A stretch of DNA of 64,000 nt, from assembly GCA_965112735.1 (NCBI GenBank), contig OZ218952.1, forward strand, positions 4,960,001-5,024,000, read 5' to 3'. The first letter of the stretch is position 1. The number at the start of each line of letters is the position of its first letter. Both the position numbers and the translations under genes were made by a program. Source of the stretch: Phaeosaccion multiseriatum (lineage: Eukaryota; Ochrophyta, other classes). Below the pieces are notes generated by a model that saw nothing but the letters and a program-made list of their open reading frames with translations, ran no database searches and was not told the origin of the DNA. Positions 23,091-34,400 of the stretch are shown here, piece by piece.

Positions 23091-26000
23091 TGCCCAAGAG
23101 GGAGGCCGTAATGGAGGCCTCCCCGATGCTATCGATCTTGTACGCGCAGCGCCACACTCCCCCGTGCAGAGAGCCCACCGAGAAGAGCTCCAGAGGGTTG
23201 CGCAGCTTTCGGCTGGGGGAGGCCACTCCGGTCTCGCTGTTCACGTCGAACAGCAGCATGGCCCCCATCACAGCGTTGGACGTCTCTTGCTGGAACACCT
23301 TCAGGGAGGGGCGGCAAGAGGGATAGTGTAACCGTCGTATGTGTGTGCGTGTGTGGGGGGGGGGGTGGGGTGAATGGGTGTGTGAAGAGGTGTGTGGGGC
23401 GTGGTTAAGTGTATACAGTGTTCAGGTCGGTCAGGCTTGACGTGTCTTGGCCCGTCTAATCCACTGAAGCTCATTCTGAACCCACCTCCATGGGCTTGAA
23501 GTAGTGCATGCCTTCGTAGGCCATGGCGAAGAGCCGGTTGGACGTTACGCTTGCCGTGGCCGTGGACGGGGCGATGTTGGACGACACCTTCAGAGTGAAT
23601 CAATACATAGAGTGAATCAATACATAGAGTGAGACAATACATAGAGTGAGTCAATACACAGAGTGAGTCAGTACACAGAGTGAGTCAATACTCAGAGTGA
23701 GTCAATACATAGGGTGAGTCAATACATGGAGTGAGTCAATACATAGAGCGAATCAATACATAGAGTGAATCAATACACAGAGTGAGTCAATACATAGAGT
23801 GAGTTAATGCATAGAGTGAATCAATACACAGAGTGAGTCAATACATAGAGTGAGTCAATGCATAGAGTGATTCAATACAAAGAGTGAGTCCATGCATAGA
23901 GTGAATCAATACAAAGAGTGAATCAATGCGTAGAGTGATTCAATACAGTGATTCAATACACAGAGTGATTCAATGCATAGAGTGAGAAGAGTGAGTCAAT
24001 GCAAGGCGTGAGTCAATACATAGAGTGAGTCAATACAAGGAGTGAGTCAATACACGGAATGAGCCCATCGAGTGAGTCAAGCGAGCAGGGTGCCAGGGAG
24101 GAGCAATCGAGAAAGCTGCCCGCCTCTTCTCTCTCGTCCAGACAAAACATGTACACACACACCCACACACACGCGCGCGTTGACCGACCTTGCAGCCGGA
24201 CTTGGAGCGGGCAACCACAGCCCGCCAGTGCTGAATCCGCTTGGCCAGGCAGTAGTTGGGGCCCTGCTTATTGACCAGCCCGTCCACGAGGTAGAACTTA
24301 TCTCCGTTGCTCGCCGTGACGGGCGGGAGGGCGTTCTTCTTCAGGAAGCCCCCGAGGAAGAAGGGAGACAACTTCAGCGCAGTGTTCGTCAGGCTCAGGC
24401 TGGGGCAGGCCAAGGTAGCGGAGCAGTGCAGCACAGGGGGGTCAGGGGGGAAGGAGAGGGTCAAGCTCTGCGCTCATGTCCGTCCACGGGTGGTTTACTC
24501 AGGCCAGCACACCTCAGATCAACGCACGGTTACACACTGCTGGTCCTGCCCCCACATCCGCATGCTCATATGCCTGCTCATCTTGTCGCCCCCCTCCTCC
24601 GTGCTGTCCCTCACCTGCTGAAGTTACTCTGTGCAGCCTTGTTGGCCTCCTCAGGGATGACGTGGCAGTCCGTGGGCGTGCAGAGGTAGCAGGGCGTCAC
24701 GCTCTTGCCCCTCTTCTCTGTGAGCCCCTTGATGATGGCGTCCATCGCGAGGGACACACGCACATGGAGCTCTCCGTCCAGGTAGGCGTATGCGCCCACG
24801 GCGAGCGGCTTGCCGGGCTGAGGGTAAGGAAGGTGGAGCGGAGGCAGGGGGGATGAGAGAAGGTTGGTCGGTCGGTCCTTCCTTTATGACTTATGGGAAT
24901 CATCCTAAGAGTATGTAATTCATCACGGCGGTGGGGGAATTGAGTGAGTGACGGGAGAGTGGAGGGGCGAAAAGGGCACACGAGACGAGATGGGATAGAG
25001 AGAGAAAAGAGAAAGGGGCCCGCTCCTCAACCTCGACCGCCCTCCCTCCCTGTCCCTCCCTCTCAATCCTGCCCTCTCCCTCCCTTCCTCCCTCCCTCCC
25101 TCCCATCTACTGCCATCCCTCCCTCCCTCTCACTCTCTCACGTGCACGTCCTTGAGCCAATTGAAAATCTCCGGTGTCTGCGTGAGGAGGTTGCACCCCG
25201 CAGCAGCATACAGGTCGTCCCCCTCCCCGAGCGCTGCCTGCTCCTTGTCGCCCTTGATGGGGAAGGTCATGGAGCCACACGAGTCCCTGGCGAGGCCGAT
25301 GAGCCTCTTCCAGATGCCCGGGCGGTCGAGGTCGATGGCGATGATGTTGGCTCCCAGCTCCAGCAGCATGTGGAGGGGGCTGGGAGGGGAGGGAAGGGGA
25401 AGAGGAGGGGAAGAGGAGGGGAGGGGAGGGGAGGGAAGAGGAGGCGAGGCGGACGAGGGGAGTCATTCAAAGTGCCCGGACGGACTTGGGGGCGAGAGGT
25501 CGTTTCGCAGAACCCGGCTCGTGCCAGTCTTGACGGTCTGGGCAGTCTTGACGGCACCCCTGCTTTGTCCTACCCCTCTCTCTCTCCGCCCTTCCTCCCC
25601 CCACTCACTCACTCACTCACTCACCCCATGGCGCTGCCGGCTCCGAGTAGCACAAAGTACTTGTCGCTGAGGTCCCTCCACTCGGCCCTCTGCGCCACCT
25701 CAATGAGGGCCTCTCCCGCCGACGGCTCGATGGTCCCGTAGGACACCCACTCTCGGACCTGCGCCACGAGGGACTCCCCACTCAGCACGCCTCCCTTGTA
25801 AGGTATCTAAGGCAGGCACAGGGGGGAGCGAGAGAGCAGCACAGGAGAGGACGGGGGGGGGGGGGGACCCACAATATTATTCTCAGGTGCTTCCACCTCG
25901 TTTCGGGTCCGTTTCGGTCCTTCTCGTGCTGCTTACCTTGAGCTCCGTAGGCTGGGCTGGCCTTGGCTTGCTGCCCTTAATGACCCCCGTCTTGAAGCTG

Positions 26001-26338
26001 TCCTTAATGCTGGACATGGCATCGGCCAGCGACATGGTCTTTCCGTCGCGGATGAACTCAAAGTTGCTGTGCACCCAGGCCAGCCCCTCCTCGCTGGATC
26101 GCACGGCGCCCTGCTCACTCTCAAGCTGAGCGGCCACCATTCGGTTGATATGGCCCACATACTTCTGCCTCCACTTCTTCTCCCCCAAGATGACCCCACT
26201 CAGGCGGTCGTCCACGGCCTTGGCTGCGGCGGCGAAAGCCTCTTTGTTGGACCAGGTGGTGCTGCGGTCACCCTCCTTGGAGGAGTTCGGCACCAGGGGC
26301 CAGTTCAGCCCATCCAAGGGCCTCCTCTTGGTAGCCAT
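22649..26338 (-). CDS. Tail-anchored Rossmann-like NAD(P)-binding protein, function unknown
   Basis: Eight exons: 26338-25937, 25806-25625, 25379-25142, 24817-24615, 24399-24189, 23587-23486, 23298-23089, 22759-22649; GT-AG, phases agree, 552 residues. A nucleotide-binding beta-alpha-beta unit is visible at about residues 183-215 (YFVLLGAGSAMG, then ELGANIIAIDLDRPGIW, with an acidic residue ending strand 2). Conserved-looking blocks follow: AGCNLLTQTPEIFNWL, GAYAYLDGELHVRVS, RGKSVTPCYLCTPTDC and YCLAKRIQHWRAV. One hydrophobic helix (VIVLLVLAVVGGVAY, about residues 521-535) near the C-terminus suggests a tail-anchored membrane protein facing the cytosol. I do not know a characterised homologue. 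The start MATKRRPLDGLNWP is chosen over an upstream in-frame ATG because the intervening part is a CAG-encoded Ala run, likely 5' UTR. Confidence 0.8.
23590..24080. repeat. 17-bp minisatellite AGTGAGTCAATACATAG
   Basis: About 28 diverged copies occupy most of the intron between exons 5 and 6 of the minus-strand Rossmann-like gene. The array abuts the exon 6 acceptor. Confidence 0.92.
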
Positions 26339-26406
26339 ATAGCGGCCTGTGGAGCTGACTGCTGCTGCTGTTGCTGCTGCTCCTACTGCTGTTGCTTCTG
26401 CTGCTG

Positions 26407-26437
<31 letters not shown>

Positions 26438-26915
26438 GAATTGAAAGCCACGAGCAAGCCGCCGGCAGTGTATCAGGAGCACGAGGAGTGACAAGCGGAA
26501 GGGTAAGGAGGAGACAGCGTGGGGATGATGAATGGGTCAGAACAGAGATAAAGAGGAAGGCAGGAAACCAACAACAACCGCAGCAGCAGCAGCAGCAGTA
26601 GCAGCAGCAGCTAGAGTGTGTGGATAGACAGGCACGGAGAACGAGAGAGTACAGTCAGTGCATAAAGGAGATTTTTTATTTCCTGTGGCCGCAGATGCTG
26701 CAGACGCGGCATACATCGTACTCAAGACAAAGGGAATTCCGCTCTTACGCCATTCACCGTACCTGTCGGTCCTTTCCCCGCCTCTTCACCCAAAATGATG
26801 ACAATGATCCCGATGCAGGATTTTCCGCGAGTCACGGCTCAAGTAGTAAGGCAAGGGATTTGAAGGCATATAGGCCGGCGACTAACGGCATCGACTCCCT
26901 ATTTCCTAAAGGACG
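26339..26915. promoter_or_regulatory. Divergent promoter region (Rossmann-like / GLOD4-Trx)
   Basis: Start codons face outward 577 bp apart. CTG/CAG repeats occur at 26357-26440 and 26580-26612. No convincing ORF was found in between; an open frame up to 26919 lacks conserved content. Confidence 0.4.
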
Positions 26916-29333
26916 ATGATGCCCACCTCAGGATCCAGAGCCTGCCATTGGGTGTTGAAGATCGGCAACCTCAAGACCGCTCTCTCCTTCTATGAGGCGG
27001 TGTTTGGCCTCAAGGTGCTGAGGCACGAAGAATTCTCAAGCGGATGTGAGGTGGGTACCTCTCTCTCTCCCTCTCTCTCTCTCTCTTTCTCCCCCCCCCA
27101 ATGGTACTGGGTATGCCACCAACAAATAAACTGGTGGCCGCGCTCTTTGGGAAGCAGTAAACCAAGGAGGCTGATAGTGAGCCATGTCCAGCAACTCCAT
27201 GCAGATCTTTCTTGCGCTCGAAGTGAGGTTGGCATAGTGGGCTTCTTCTAGACTATCTGTGCTCCCCGTGTTGAAAAACCCTGCTCTGTCACTCCTTCAG
27301 GCCACCTGCAACGGGCCCTACAACGGCGCGTGGAGCAAGACAATGGTCGGGTACGGGCCGGAGAGGACCAACTTCGCGCTGGAGCTGACGTACAACTATG
27401 GCATTGACAGCTACGAGTCCGGCAATGACTTGCAGTACATCGCCTTCCAGGGGGACGTCAGCGACATTAAGGCCAAGTCCGAGGCTACAGGTACAGCGCA
27501 CCCCAAGGAGGAGGAACTGGAGGAGCAGGACCCGCCCACAACCGACCCACAGACAATCTCACGTGACCCCCTTTCTCTCAACCCCCCCTCCCCTTCACTC
27601 CCCGACAAAATAAGGCTACCCTGTCACCCAGCACGGGGCGTCCATTCTCATCAAGGGGCCGGACGGCTACAAGTACAGGGTCATACCCACGCTGGACGCG
27701 CACCGCGAGGAGAAGTTCCTCTGCGTGGGCGTGCGCGTGTCGAGCCTGAGCAAGGCGACAGCGTACTGGACCCGCCTGCTGGGCTTGGGCAAGTTCCCCG
27801 TGCCGCCTGCACTGACGCCTTCTGCGCTGGGGGAGGGGGACTACCCCTCTCTCCTCGTGGGCTTCGAGGACACACAGGTCAAGCTTCACCTCCTGCAGTG
27901 CCCCGCGGAGGGGGCGGAGGGGGCGGAGGCGCGGGCAGCTGCAGGGGAAGGGGAAGGGGAAGAGGAAGGAGCGCCAGTGGAAGAGGAAGGAGCGGCAGTG
28001 GAGCACAAGGACTCGGGGGGGCGAATCGCCTTCGCGTGCAAGAAAGTGCAGCCCATCTATGATAAGGTGCAAGCCAACGGACAGAAGGTGCTCAACCCGC
28101 CCCTGACGCTGCCCACACCTGGCAAGGCCGATGTGGTAGTCACCATCCTCGCCGACCCGGACGGGTACGAGATTTGCTTCGTGGAGGATGAGGTGAGTTC
28201 CATCTGAGTCATGGGGACATGGACAAGAGGCACCAAGAGGGACAGTGAGTCTGTGGTGCAGTCCGTCTAACCCCCTTTTGTGCTCTCGCCTCCTCTTATC
28301 TACAACAGGCCTTTTACGACCTGGCCACGCCCACCTACGATGTCGTCGACTTTGCGGAGCGGGCGAGTAGGGGAGGAGACGGAGCACCGCCCCCTAAGAG
28401 CGCCAAACTGCACCACGCGGGGGGGGAGACGGTGGCGGTGGAGACGGCAGAGGAGCTCGAGCCTGTCCTCGAGGCGGCAAGGGGCAGCGGACAGGTGGTG
28501 GTGCTGGACTTTGGGGCCGGCTGGTGCAAGAACTGCCAAAAGCTGAGCCCTGAGGTGGACAGATTGGCTGGAGAGCACCGGGGCCAGCTCAGGGTGGTGA
28601 CGGTGGACATTGACGAGGCCACAGAGCTGGCGGAGGATTATGAAGTGACCAAGCTGCCCTACTTCGTCTTCCTCAGCTCGGCAGGGGAAAAGGTGGACGA
28701 GTACCTGGGGTCAGATAAGGTGGGTTGGTGGGTGCGTGCGTGCATGCGTGGATGGATGGGTGCGGTGGGTGGGTGGACTGGGAGAGGAGAGGAGGAGTCG
28801 CTAAGGAAGGCCTTGCGCGCACCCCACGTACGCACCATCACGTGCCACCTCGGTCGGGGGTCGGGGATCGTATGTGTGTGCGCGCACAAGACTGCTCCCT
28901 CCCACTTGCGCTCTCTCTGCCTGCCTCTCTCTCGCGATCTCTCCCTCGCTCTCCTCGCTGCCTCTCCCTCCCCCTCTCTCTGCCTCTCCCTCTCTCGCTC
29001 TCCCTCCCTCCCTCCCTCTCTGTCTCGGCCTCTCTCTCTCTCGCTCTCTCTCTCTCGCTCTCCTCGCTGTCTCTCCCTCCCTCCCTCTCTGTCTCTGCCT
29101 GTCTCTCTCTCGCTCCCCCCCCCCCCCCCCTCTCTCTCCCTCTCTCTCTCTCTCTCGCTATCTCTCCCTCCCTCCCTCTCTCTCTCTCTCTCTCACTATC
29201 TCTCCCTCCCTCCCTCTCTCTCTCCTCCGTTCCAACCCCTCTAATCCCTAATCCCGCCTCCCCTCCTCGTTTTGCACGGCAGGCGGAGCTGAGCGCCAAG
29301 GTGGATGCCCTCGTCACAGCAGTCAAGGCGTAG
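26916..29333 (+). CDS. GLOD4: GLOD4-like glyoxalase-domain protein fused to thioredoxin
   Basis: Exons 26916-27050, 27301-27490, 27615-28192, 28309-28719, 29283-29333; GT-AG, phases agree, 454 residues. Residues 1-300 are two vicinal-oxygen-chelate (VOC) modules closely matching GLOD4: [63 protein letters not shown], and in module 2 [22 protein letters not shown]4 is a mitochondrial/cytosolic VOC protein implicated in carbonyl or glycated-nucleotide/sugar metabolism. Residues about 335-454 are a full thioredoxin domain with redox motif WCKNC (373-377), cis-Pro segment KLPYFVFL and a terminal helix. The redox residues and fold elements are all present, so the module should be active. No frameshift or stop separates the modules, and exon 4 encodes the end of VOC and most of Trx, so this is one protein. 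No targeting peptide is obvious. Confidence 0.93.
28900..29240. repeat. (CT)n-rich low-complexity intron tract
   Basis: Pyrimidine-rich simple sequence in the last intron of the GLOD4-Trx gene, leading to the acceptor at 29281-29282. Confidence 0.8.
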
Positions 29334-29499
29334 CGGTTGGCAGTGCTTCTTCTGCCGTGATAGATGGCAGCGGACGGCACTACTGCTTACGACGCTCTGC
29401 TTCGGGCAGGAGCAGGAGCGTGGGGCATTGAGTCACCAAAAGCGCACGAGTTATATACATATACATATACTGTATTTATGTCCTCTACAGTTACACACG

Positions 29500-30741
29500 T
29501 CACGAGGCGACAGACCCCCTGTTCTGATGCGGGTCCACGTCCACCCCTTCTGTCTTGTCCTCCCCCTTCTCTGCCCCTCCTCCGCCCCCCCGCGCCTCGC
29601 CCATCGAGCCAGCTCTCCTCCCCTCCACCCCCCCCCCCTCCTCACCGCTGCCCGCAGCAGCAGTACCAGCACCAGTGCACGGCCCACAGCCGTACGCGTC
29701 AAGAAGCATTAGACACGCCCGCTCCACATCCTCTCTGGAAGCCCCGAACAGCTCAATCCAGGGCATTTCTCTTGAGCGTTCCTTCCGTTGTCTGTCCCCT
29801 CTCCCTCTCCCCCCCCTTGTTGCCCCCCCGCTCCGCCCCTCTTCCTTCTCTTCCTTCTGCTGCTGATGCCCTTCTCTACCGTCTCCTCTCCTCTCCCACT
29901 CTCGACGCCGTTTCTCGCCTCTGCTCCCCCCCCCACCTTCACTACTCCTCTCTTGTCTTGGCCCCCCTATGTCCTGCCCCCGCTCCCTCTTCCCAGAGCG
30001 GCCCACCTGCCCCCCGTTGGCCTCGCTTTGACCTCCGTTATGCTCCTGCCCCCTTCTTTCTAGCCCCTCTTGCTCCCTCCCGTCGCGCCCCTGCTGCTTC
30101 CTCCCGGCCTGCCCCTGCTTCTCGCTCCCCTCCTGCCTGTGCTCCTCCTGCTCCTGCTGCCCCAACAGGTCCTCCCCCTTCAGCCTCGCCCCCAGATACA
30201 GTGCGGCACAGGCGAGCACGTTGGTTTGCAGGGCCAGCGCTTTGGGCAAAAAGAGAAAATCGTTGAGGCACGCCCACGCCGCTTGCATGGTGGCTCTCGA
30301 GCAGCGGAGCGAACGGCCGTAGTTGAGCAGCAGACGGTACTGCGTCACGGGCGGCACGTTGAAGCTCAGCGTACGCAACATGACTTGCTCGAACTCCACC
30401 ACCTTCTCCTTCATGTCCCAATATGACTGATAGAGGGGAGAGAAGGAGAAGGGGTTTGTTAGCAAGGGGGAGAGGGGCGTTCGTCTACTCCCCGAAGAAG
30501 GGACGTCTGGGATACCCACAAGATGTCGTTTTTTTAACGCTCTTCAGACCTGCCCTACCGTACCAACCTGATTGAGCTCCGGAAGCTTCCCCGCGTCCTC
30601 TCTGCAGAGCATGGCCACGACGTTGATGGCATCTCTCAGTCTGCGCGGCGTCTCTAAGCACTTGCCCGCCATAAAGCAGCACGTCGTCAGCACCACTAGC
30701 CTGCGCGGTCGGTGAGCCGCCACGAGCTCGCCTAGTGGACA

Positions 30742-30781
<40 letters not shown>

Positions 30782-31252
30782 TGGAGTGATAGACAGAGAG
30801 AGAGGTACATGTGTACATAAAGAGGGGGGGAGAGAGGGGGGGAGAGCGAGAGAGGCACAGGGATGAGTGAGTGCGTTTCGGAGTGGTAGGTTGCGCAGTG
30901 AGGCCCGACAAGGTACGACAAGACCTTGCTGCCCCTGCAATCGCGCTCCCAGCCCCTCCCCTCCTTACTCAACAACAGCATCTTGGCCCGACTGACCATG
31001 CAGGAACCTCTGGAGGATGAGCACTGATGCCGCGGTGGTCTCTTGTGGGTATCTTAGGCGCAGCCCCGCCTGGAGAAGCAGCCCCACCCACTCCTTGCGA
31101 GTTGCCAGCCCCTCCCCGTCCTCGTGAGGGTCCGCCGCAGCCGAGCCTTCTACAGTAGACGGGAACAGGGGGCTCTTGAGTGCCTCCGCCTGGGACAGAC
31201 TCATGTCAAGTTGAGTTGCTCTGGGCTTGCTCTCATGTCCATCGGGTGCCAT
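29500..31252 (-). CDS. Cyclin (cyclin Q/FAM58-like or cyclin L/K group)
   Basis: Exons 31252-30997, 30731-30568, 30426-29500; GT-AG, phases agree, 448 residues. The first cyclin box runs from about residue 45: TAASVLILQRFLHGELVAAH, LTTCCFMAGKCLETPRRLRD and INVVAML, then SYWDMKEKVVEFEQVMLRTL and SFNVPPVTQYRLLLNY. The second fold has AWACLNDFLFLPKALALQ, VLACAALYLGARLKG and WIELFGASREDVERACLML. The order and wording best resemble cyclin Q (partner of CDK10) or the transcriptional cyclins. A Lys/Arg/Glu/Gly-rich insert of about 110 residues separates the two halves of the second fold. An in-frame GTG-initiated extension exists, but 31252 is the first ATG and 31204 is an alternative. The donor in exon 1 (CATG|GTCAGT) was chosen over a GTAAGG nearby because only it keeps frame. 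Divergent from the Cu-ATPase, 168 bp apart. Confidence 0.85.
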
Positions 31253-31420
31253 CCATAGAAATAGAAATTCCGTGTGCACGCTGACACGAACGGCAAGTCA
31301 CGGCGCACGAGGCCGCAGGAGCAGCCCCCAGGAGTCGCAGCAGCGGCAGCAGCAGCAGTGTGACGCCGTGAGATACGTCAGACAGCTTTTTCCTCCCCCA
31401 AATAGAGCTGGAAAGCAGGA

Positions 31421-34400
31421 ATGATGGAGGAGAGCGCTTGGGGGCCCGAAGAGGAGGCGGAGGAGGACGAGGAGGGTGAGGGGCGACAGCCGGGGGAGGA
31501 GGTTGGTGAGAGGCTGGTCGTGTTGGCGGTGGAAGGTATGATGTGCCAGCATAACTGCGGGAGCACTTGTCAGCGAGCCTTGACGGCCGTGCCCTTGGTC
31601 ACGAGATCAGAGGTTTCGTTCCGGAGGAAGAGGGCGCGGGTCTGGGGGAAGGCGCAGCTCCGTGACCTTATTGACGCGATAGAGATGGTAGGCTTCGGGG
31701 CAGAGGAGGTAGAGAGTCCTCCGAGCGTCGTGCTGGAGGTGGAAGGTATGATGTGCCAGAATAACTGTGGGAGCACTTGTCAGCGAGCCTTGGCCGCTGT
31801 GCCTGGGGTTACGAGGGCGGAGGTTTCGTTTGCGAGGAAGAGAGCACGGGTGTGGGGGATGGTGAATCTGGTCGAGGTGATCGATGCGATAGAGACGGTG
31901 GGCTTTGGGGCAGAGGTGGTGGACAGTCCTCCGAGCGTCGTGCTGGAGGTGGAGGGCATGATGTGCCAGAACAACTGCGGGAGCACTTGTCAGCGAGCCT
32001 TGGCCGCTGTGCAAGGTGTGACGAGGGCGGAGGTTTCGTTTGCGAGGAAGAGAGCTCGAGTGTGGGGCCCAGCAGCCCTGGGGGATTTGATCGCAGCCAT
32101 CGAGGCGGTGGGCTTTGGGGCGGAAGAAGGGGCCGAGGAGGAGGAGGAGGAGGAAGCGCTCGATGAAGATGGCAGCGCACCGACCAGCAGCGGCGAAACG
32201 AGAGCTGCTGCAGCTGCCATTGCGTCCAGGAGGGCTGCAGCCGAAGCAGAGGCAGAAGCGGCAGCGGCAGCGGCGGCAGCGGCAACAGGCAGCGGCGTCT
32301 CCTCTGACTGCCTGGACCTGGAAGTGACCGGCATGAGCTGCGCAGCCTGCAGCGGGAAGGTGGAGTCCACCGTTAGGGCGCTGGCCGGCGTGCAGAGCGT
32401 GTCTGTGAGCATCTCCACCAACCGGGCCAAGGTGTGGGTTGACTCTTCCTCAGCAGGTGCCGTGGGGCCGCGAGACGTGTCCTCCGCCATTGAAGAGTTG
32501 GGGTACGGGTGCCGCCTGGTACCCAAGGGCACGGGGACCATGGAGGCTGCCCAGCGGAAGGAGCTGCACGAGTGGCAGCGGCTGGTGCAGCAGAGCTGGG
32601 GCTGCCTGCTGCCCATGCTCTTCCTTGAAGCCTGGGGCTGCAGCATTGGCAAAGGAGGGTTGTGCACTCCCCTGGCCTGTGGGGCAAGTGTCAATGGGGC
32701 TGTGCTGCTCCAGGCGGCCCTGTCCACTGTCGTGCAGTTCTCCGTGGGCATGCGCTTCTACAAGAAGGCGTGGCAGGCCGCCAAGCACCGTAACTTCGGC
32801 ATGGACCTGCTGGTGGTGGTGGGTACCTCCAACAGTTATGGCTACTCGATGCTCTCGCTGCTGCTGGGCTGCGCCCTCGGCGGGAGCTTCACCCCGCACC
32901 TCTTCTTCACAGCGAGCGCAATGCTAATCTCCTTCGTGACGCTGGGCAAGTGTCTCGAGGCAATGGCCAAGGCCAAGACGAGTCAGGCGCTGGTCACCCT
33001 TATGAAGCTGCAGCCCGTCACGGCCCTCTTGGTCAGGCCTGGCCAGCAGCAGGAGGGCCAGCCGGAGGGGGCCTTGGAAGGGGAGGACAACGAGATAGAT
33101 GTGTCTCTTGTGCAGGTCGGGGACATGCTAAGGGTGCTGCCCGGGGCCCGTATGCCTGCAGATGGGAGGGTCGTCCAGGTGCGTCTGTGCGTGCGTGTGT
33201 GCCGCAGCTCAGCGTGAAGCAATGTTCATTGAGGGGATTCACGTTATCTGATGATGTCTCAGCACGCTTCTTGCGGGTGTTGAGTTTGAGTGTGAGCTAC
33301 TGGGGCCTCCTCTTTGCAATGGCGTTACATTCCGTTTCGTCGATAGCGGCGCCTCCTCCTGCCCCTCGTCCTCTCCTCGACCTCTGCTCCCCTCCATCCT
33401 CCAAACCCTTCCACCCCTTCTCTCCCCCTCCCTCATCCCCTCTCGCTCCTCCCCACCATCCTCCTCCTCTCCTCCAAACAGGGCAGCACCTTCGTCGATG
33501 AGAGCATGGTCACGGGCGAATCCCTCCCCGTGGCGAGGGTTGTGGGCAACGACGTGTTCAGCGGCACCATCAACCAACACGGCATGGTGGTCTTGGAGGT
33601 GACGAAAGTCGGCGCGGATACCCTCATGAGTCAAATCGCTAAACTCGTGGAGGACGCACAGATGCAAAAGGCGCCCATCCAGCAGACCGCGGACACCGTG
33701 GCTGCCATGTTCACCCCCGCCATCCTCGGCCTCGCGCTGCTCACCTTCCTGAGTTGGTTCATCGCGGGTGAGAGCGGCCTGCTGCCCCGGGCGTGGCTGA
33801 GGGAGGAGTCCAACGACCCCTTCCTCTTTGCGCTGCTCTTTAGCATTTCTGTAACCGTGGTGGCGTGCCCCTGCGTGCTGGGCCTGGCCACTCCGACGGC
33901 CATAATGGTGGGAACGGGGGTGGGGGCCTCCAACGGAGTGCTTATCAAGGGAGGGGCGGTGCTGGAGACGGCCCACGCGGTGGGGGCGGTGGTGTTCGAC
34001 AAAACCGGCACCCTCACAACTGGCAAGCCGGTGCTCACAGACGAAGTCGTACTGGCAGATACCATCATCATCTCCCCCGAGACTGGGGAGTCCCCCGGGG
34101 CCCGGAGGAAGCTGCGCCCTAGAGAGATGTTGCAGCTTGCCGCGGCGTGCGAGGTGGGCAGTGAGCACCCGGTGGGCAAGACCATCCTAAGGGCGTGTCA
34201 AAACGCTGGGCTGGCCGTGGATCCTGTGGACGACTTCTACTCAGAGGCCGGGCAGGGAGTGGGCTGCATCCACCCAAGCTTGGGTAGCGTAGTGGTGGGC
34301 AACCGGCGCTGGATGGTACATCACGGCCTGCAAGTGCATAGTGCTGCTCACGAGGCCCTCGCCTGCTTGGAGCGCCAGGGGAAGACGGCGGTGCTGGTGG

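Noticed and set aside
26620-26919. 99-codon plus-strand frame before GLOD4-Trx
   Set aside because: No ATG at its start, no homology seen, and it ends just inside the real start codon; probably leader sequence.
30960-30975. Strong-looking donor GTAAGG at the end of cyclin exon 1
   Set aside because: It leaves the wrong phase for exon 2; CATG|GTCAGT at 30997 keeps the cyclin-box frame.
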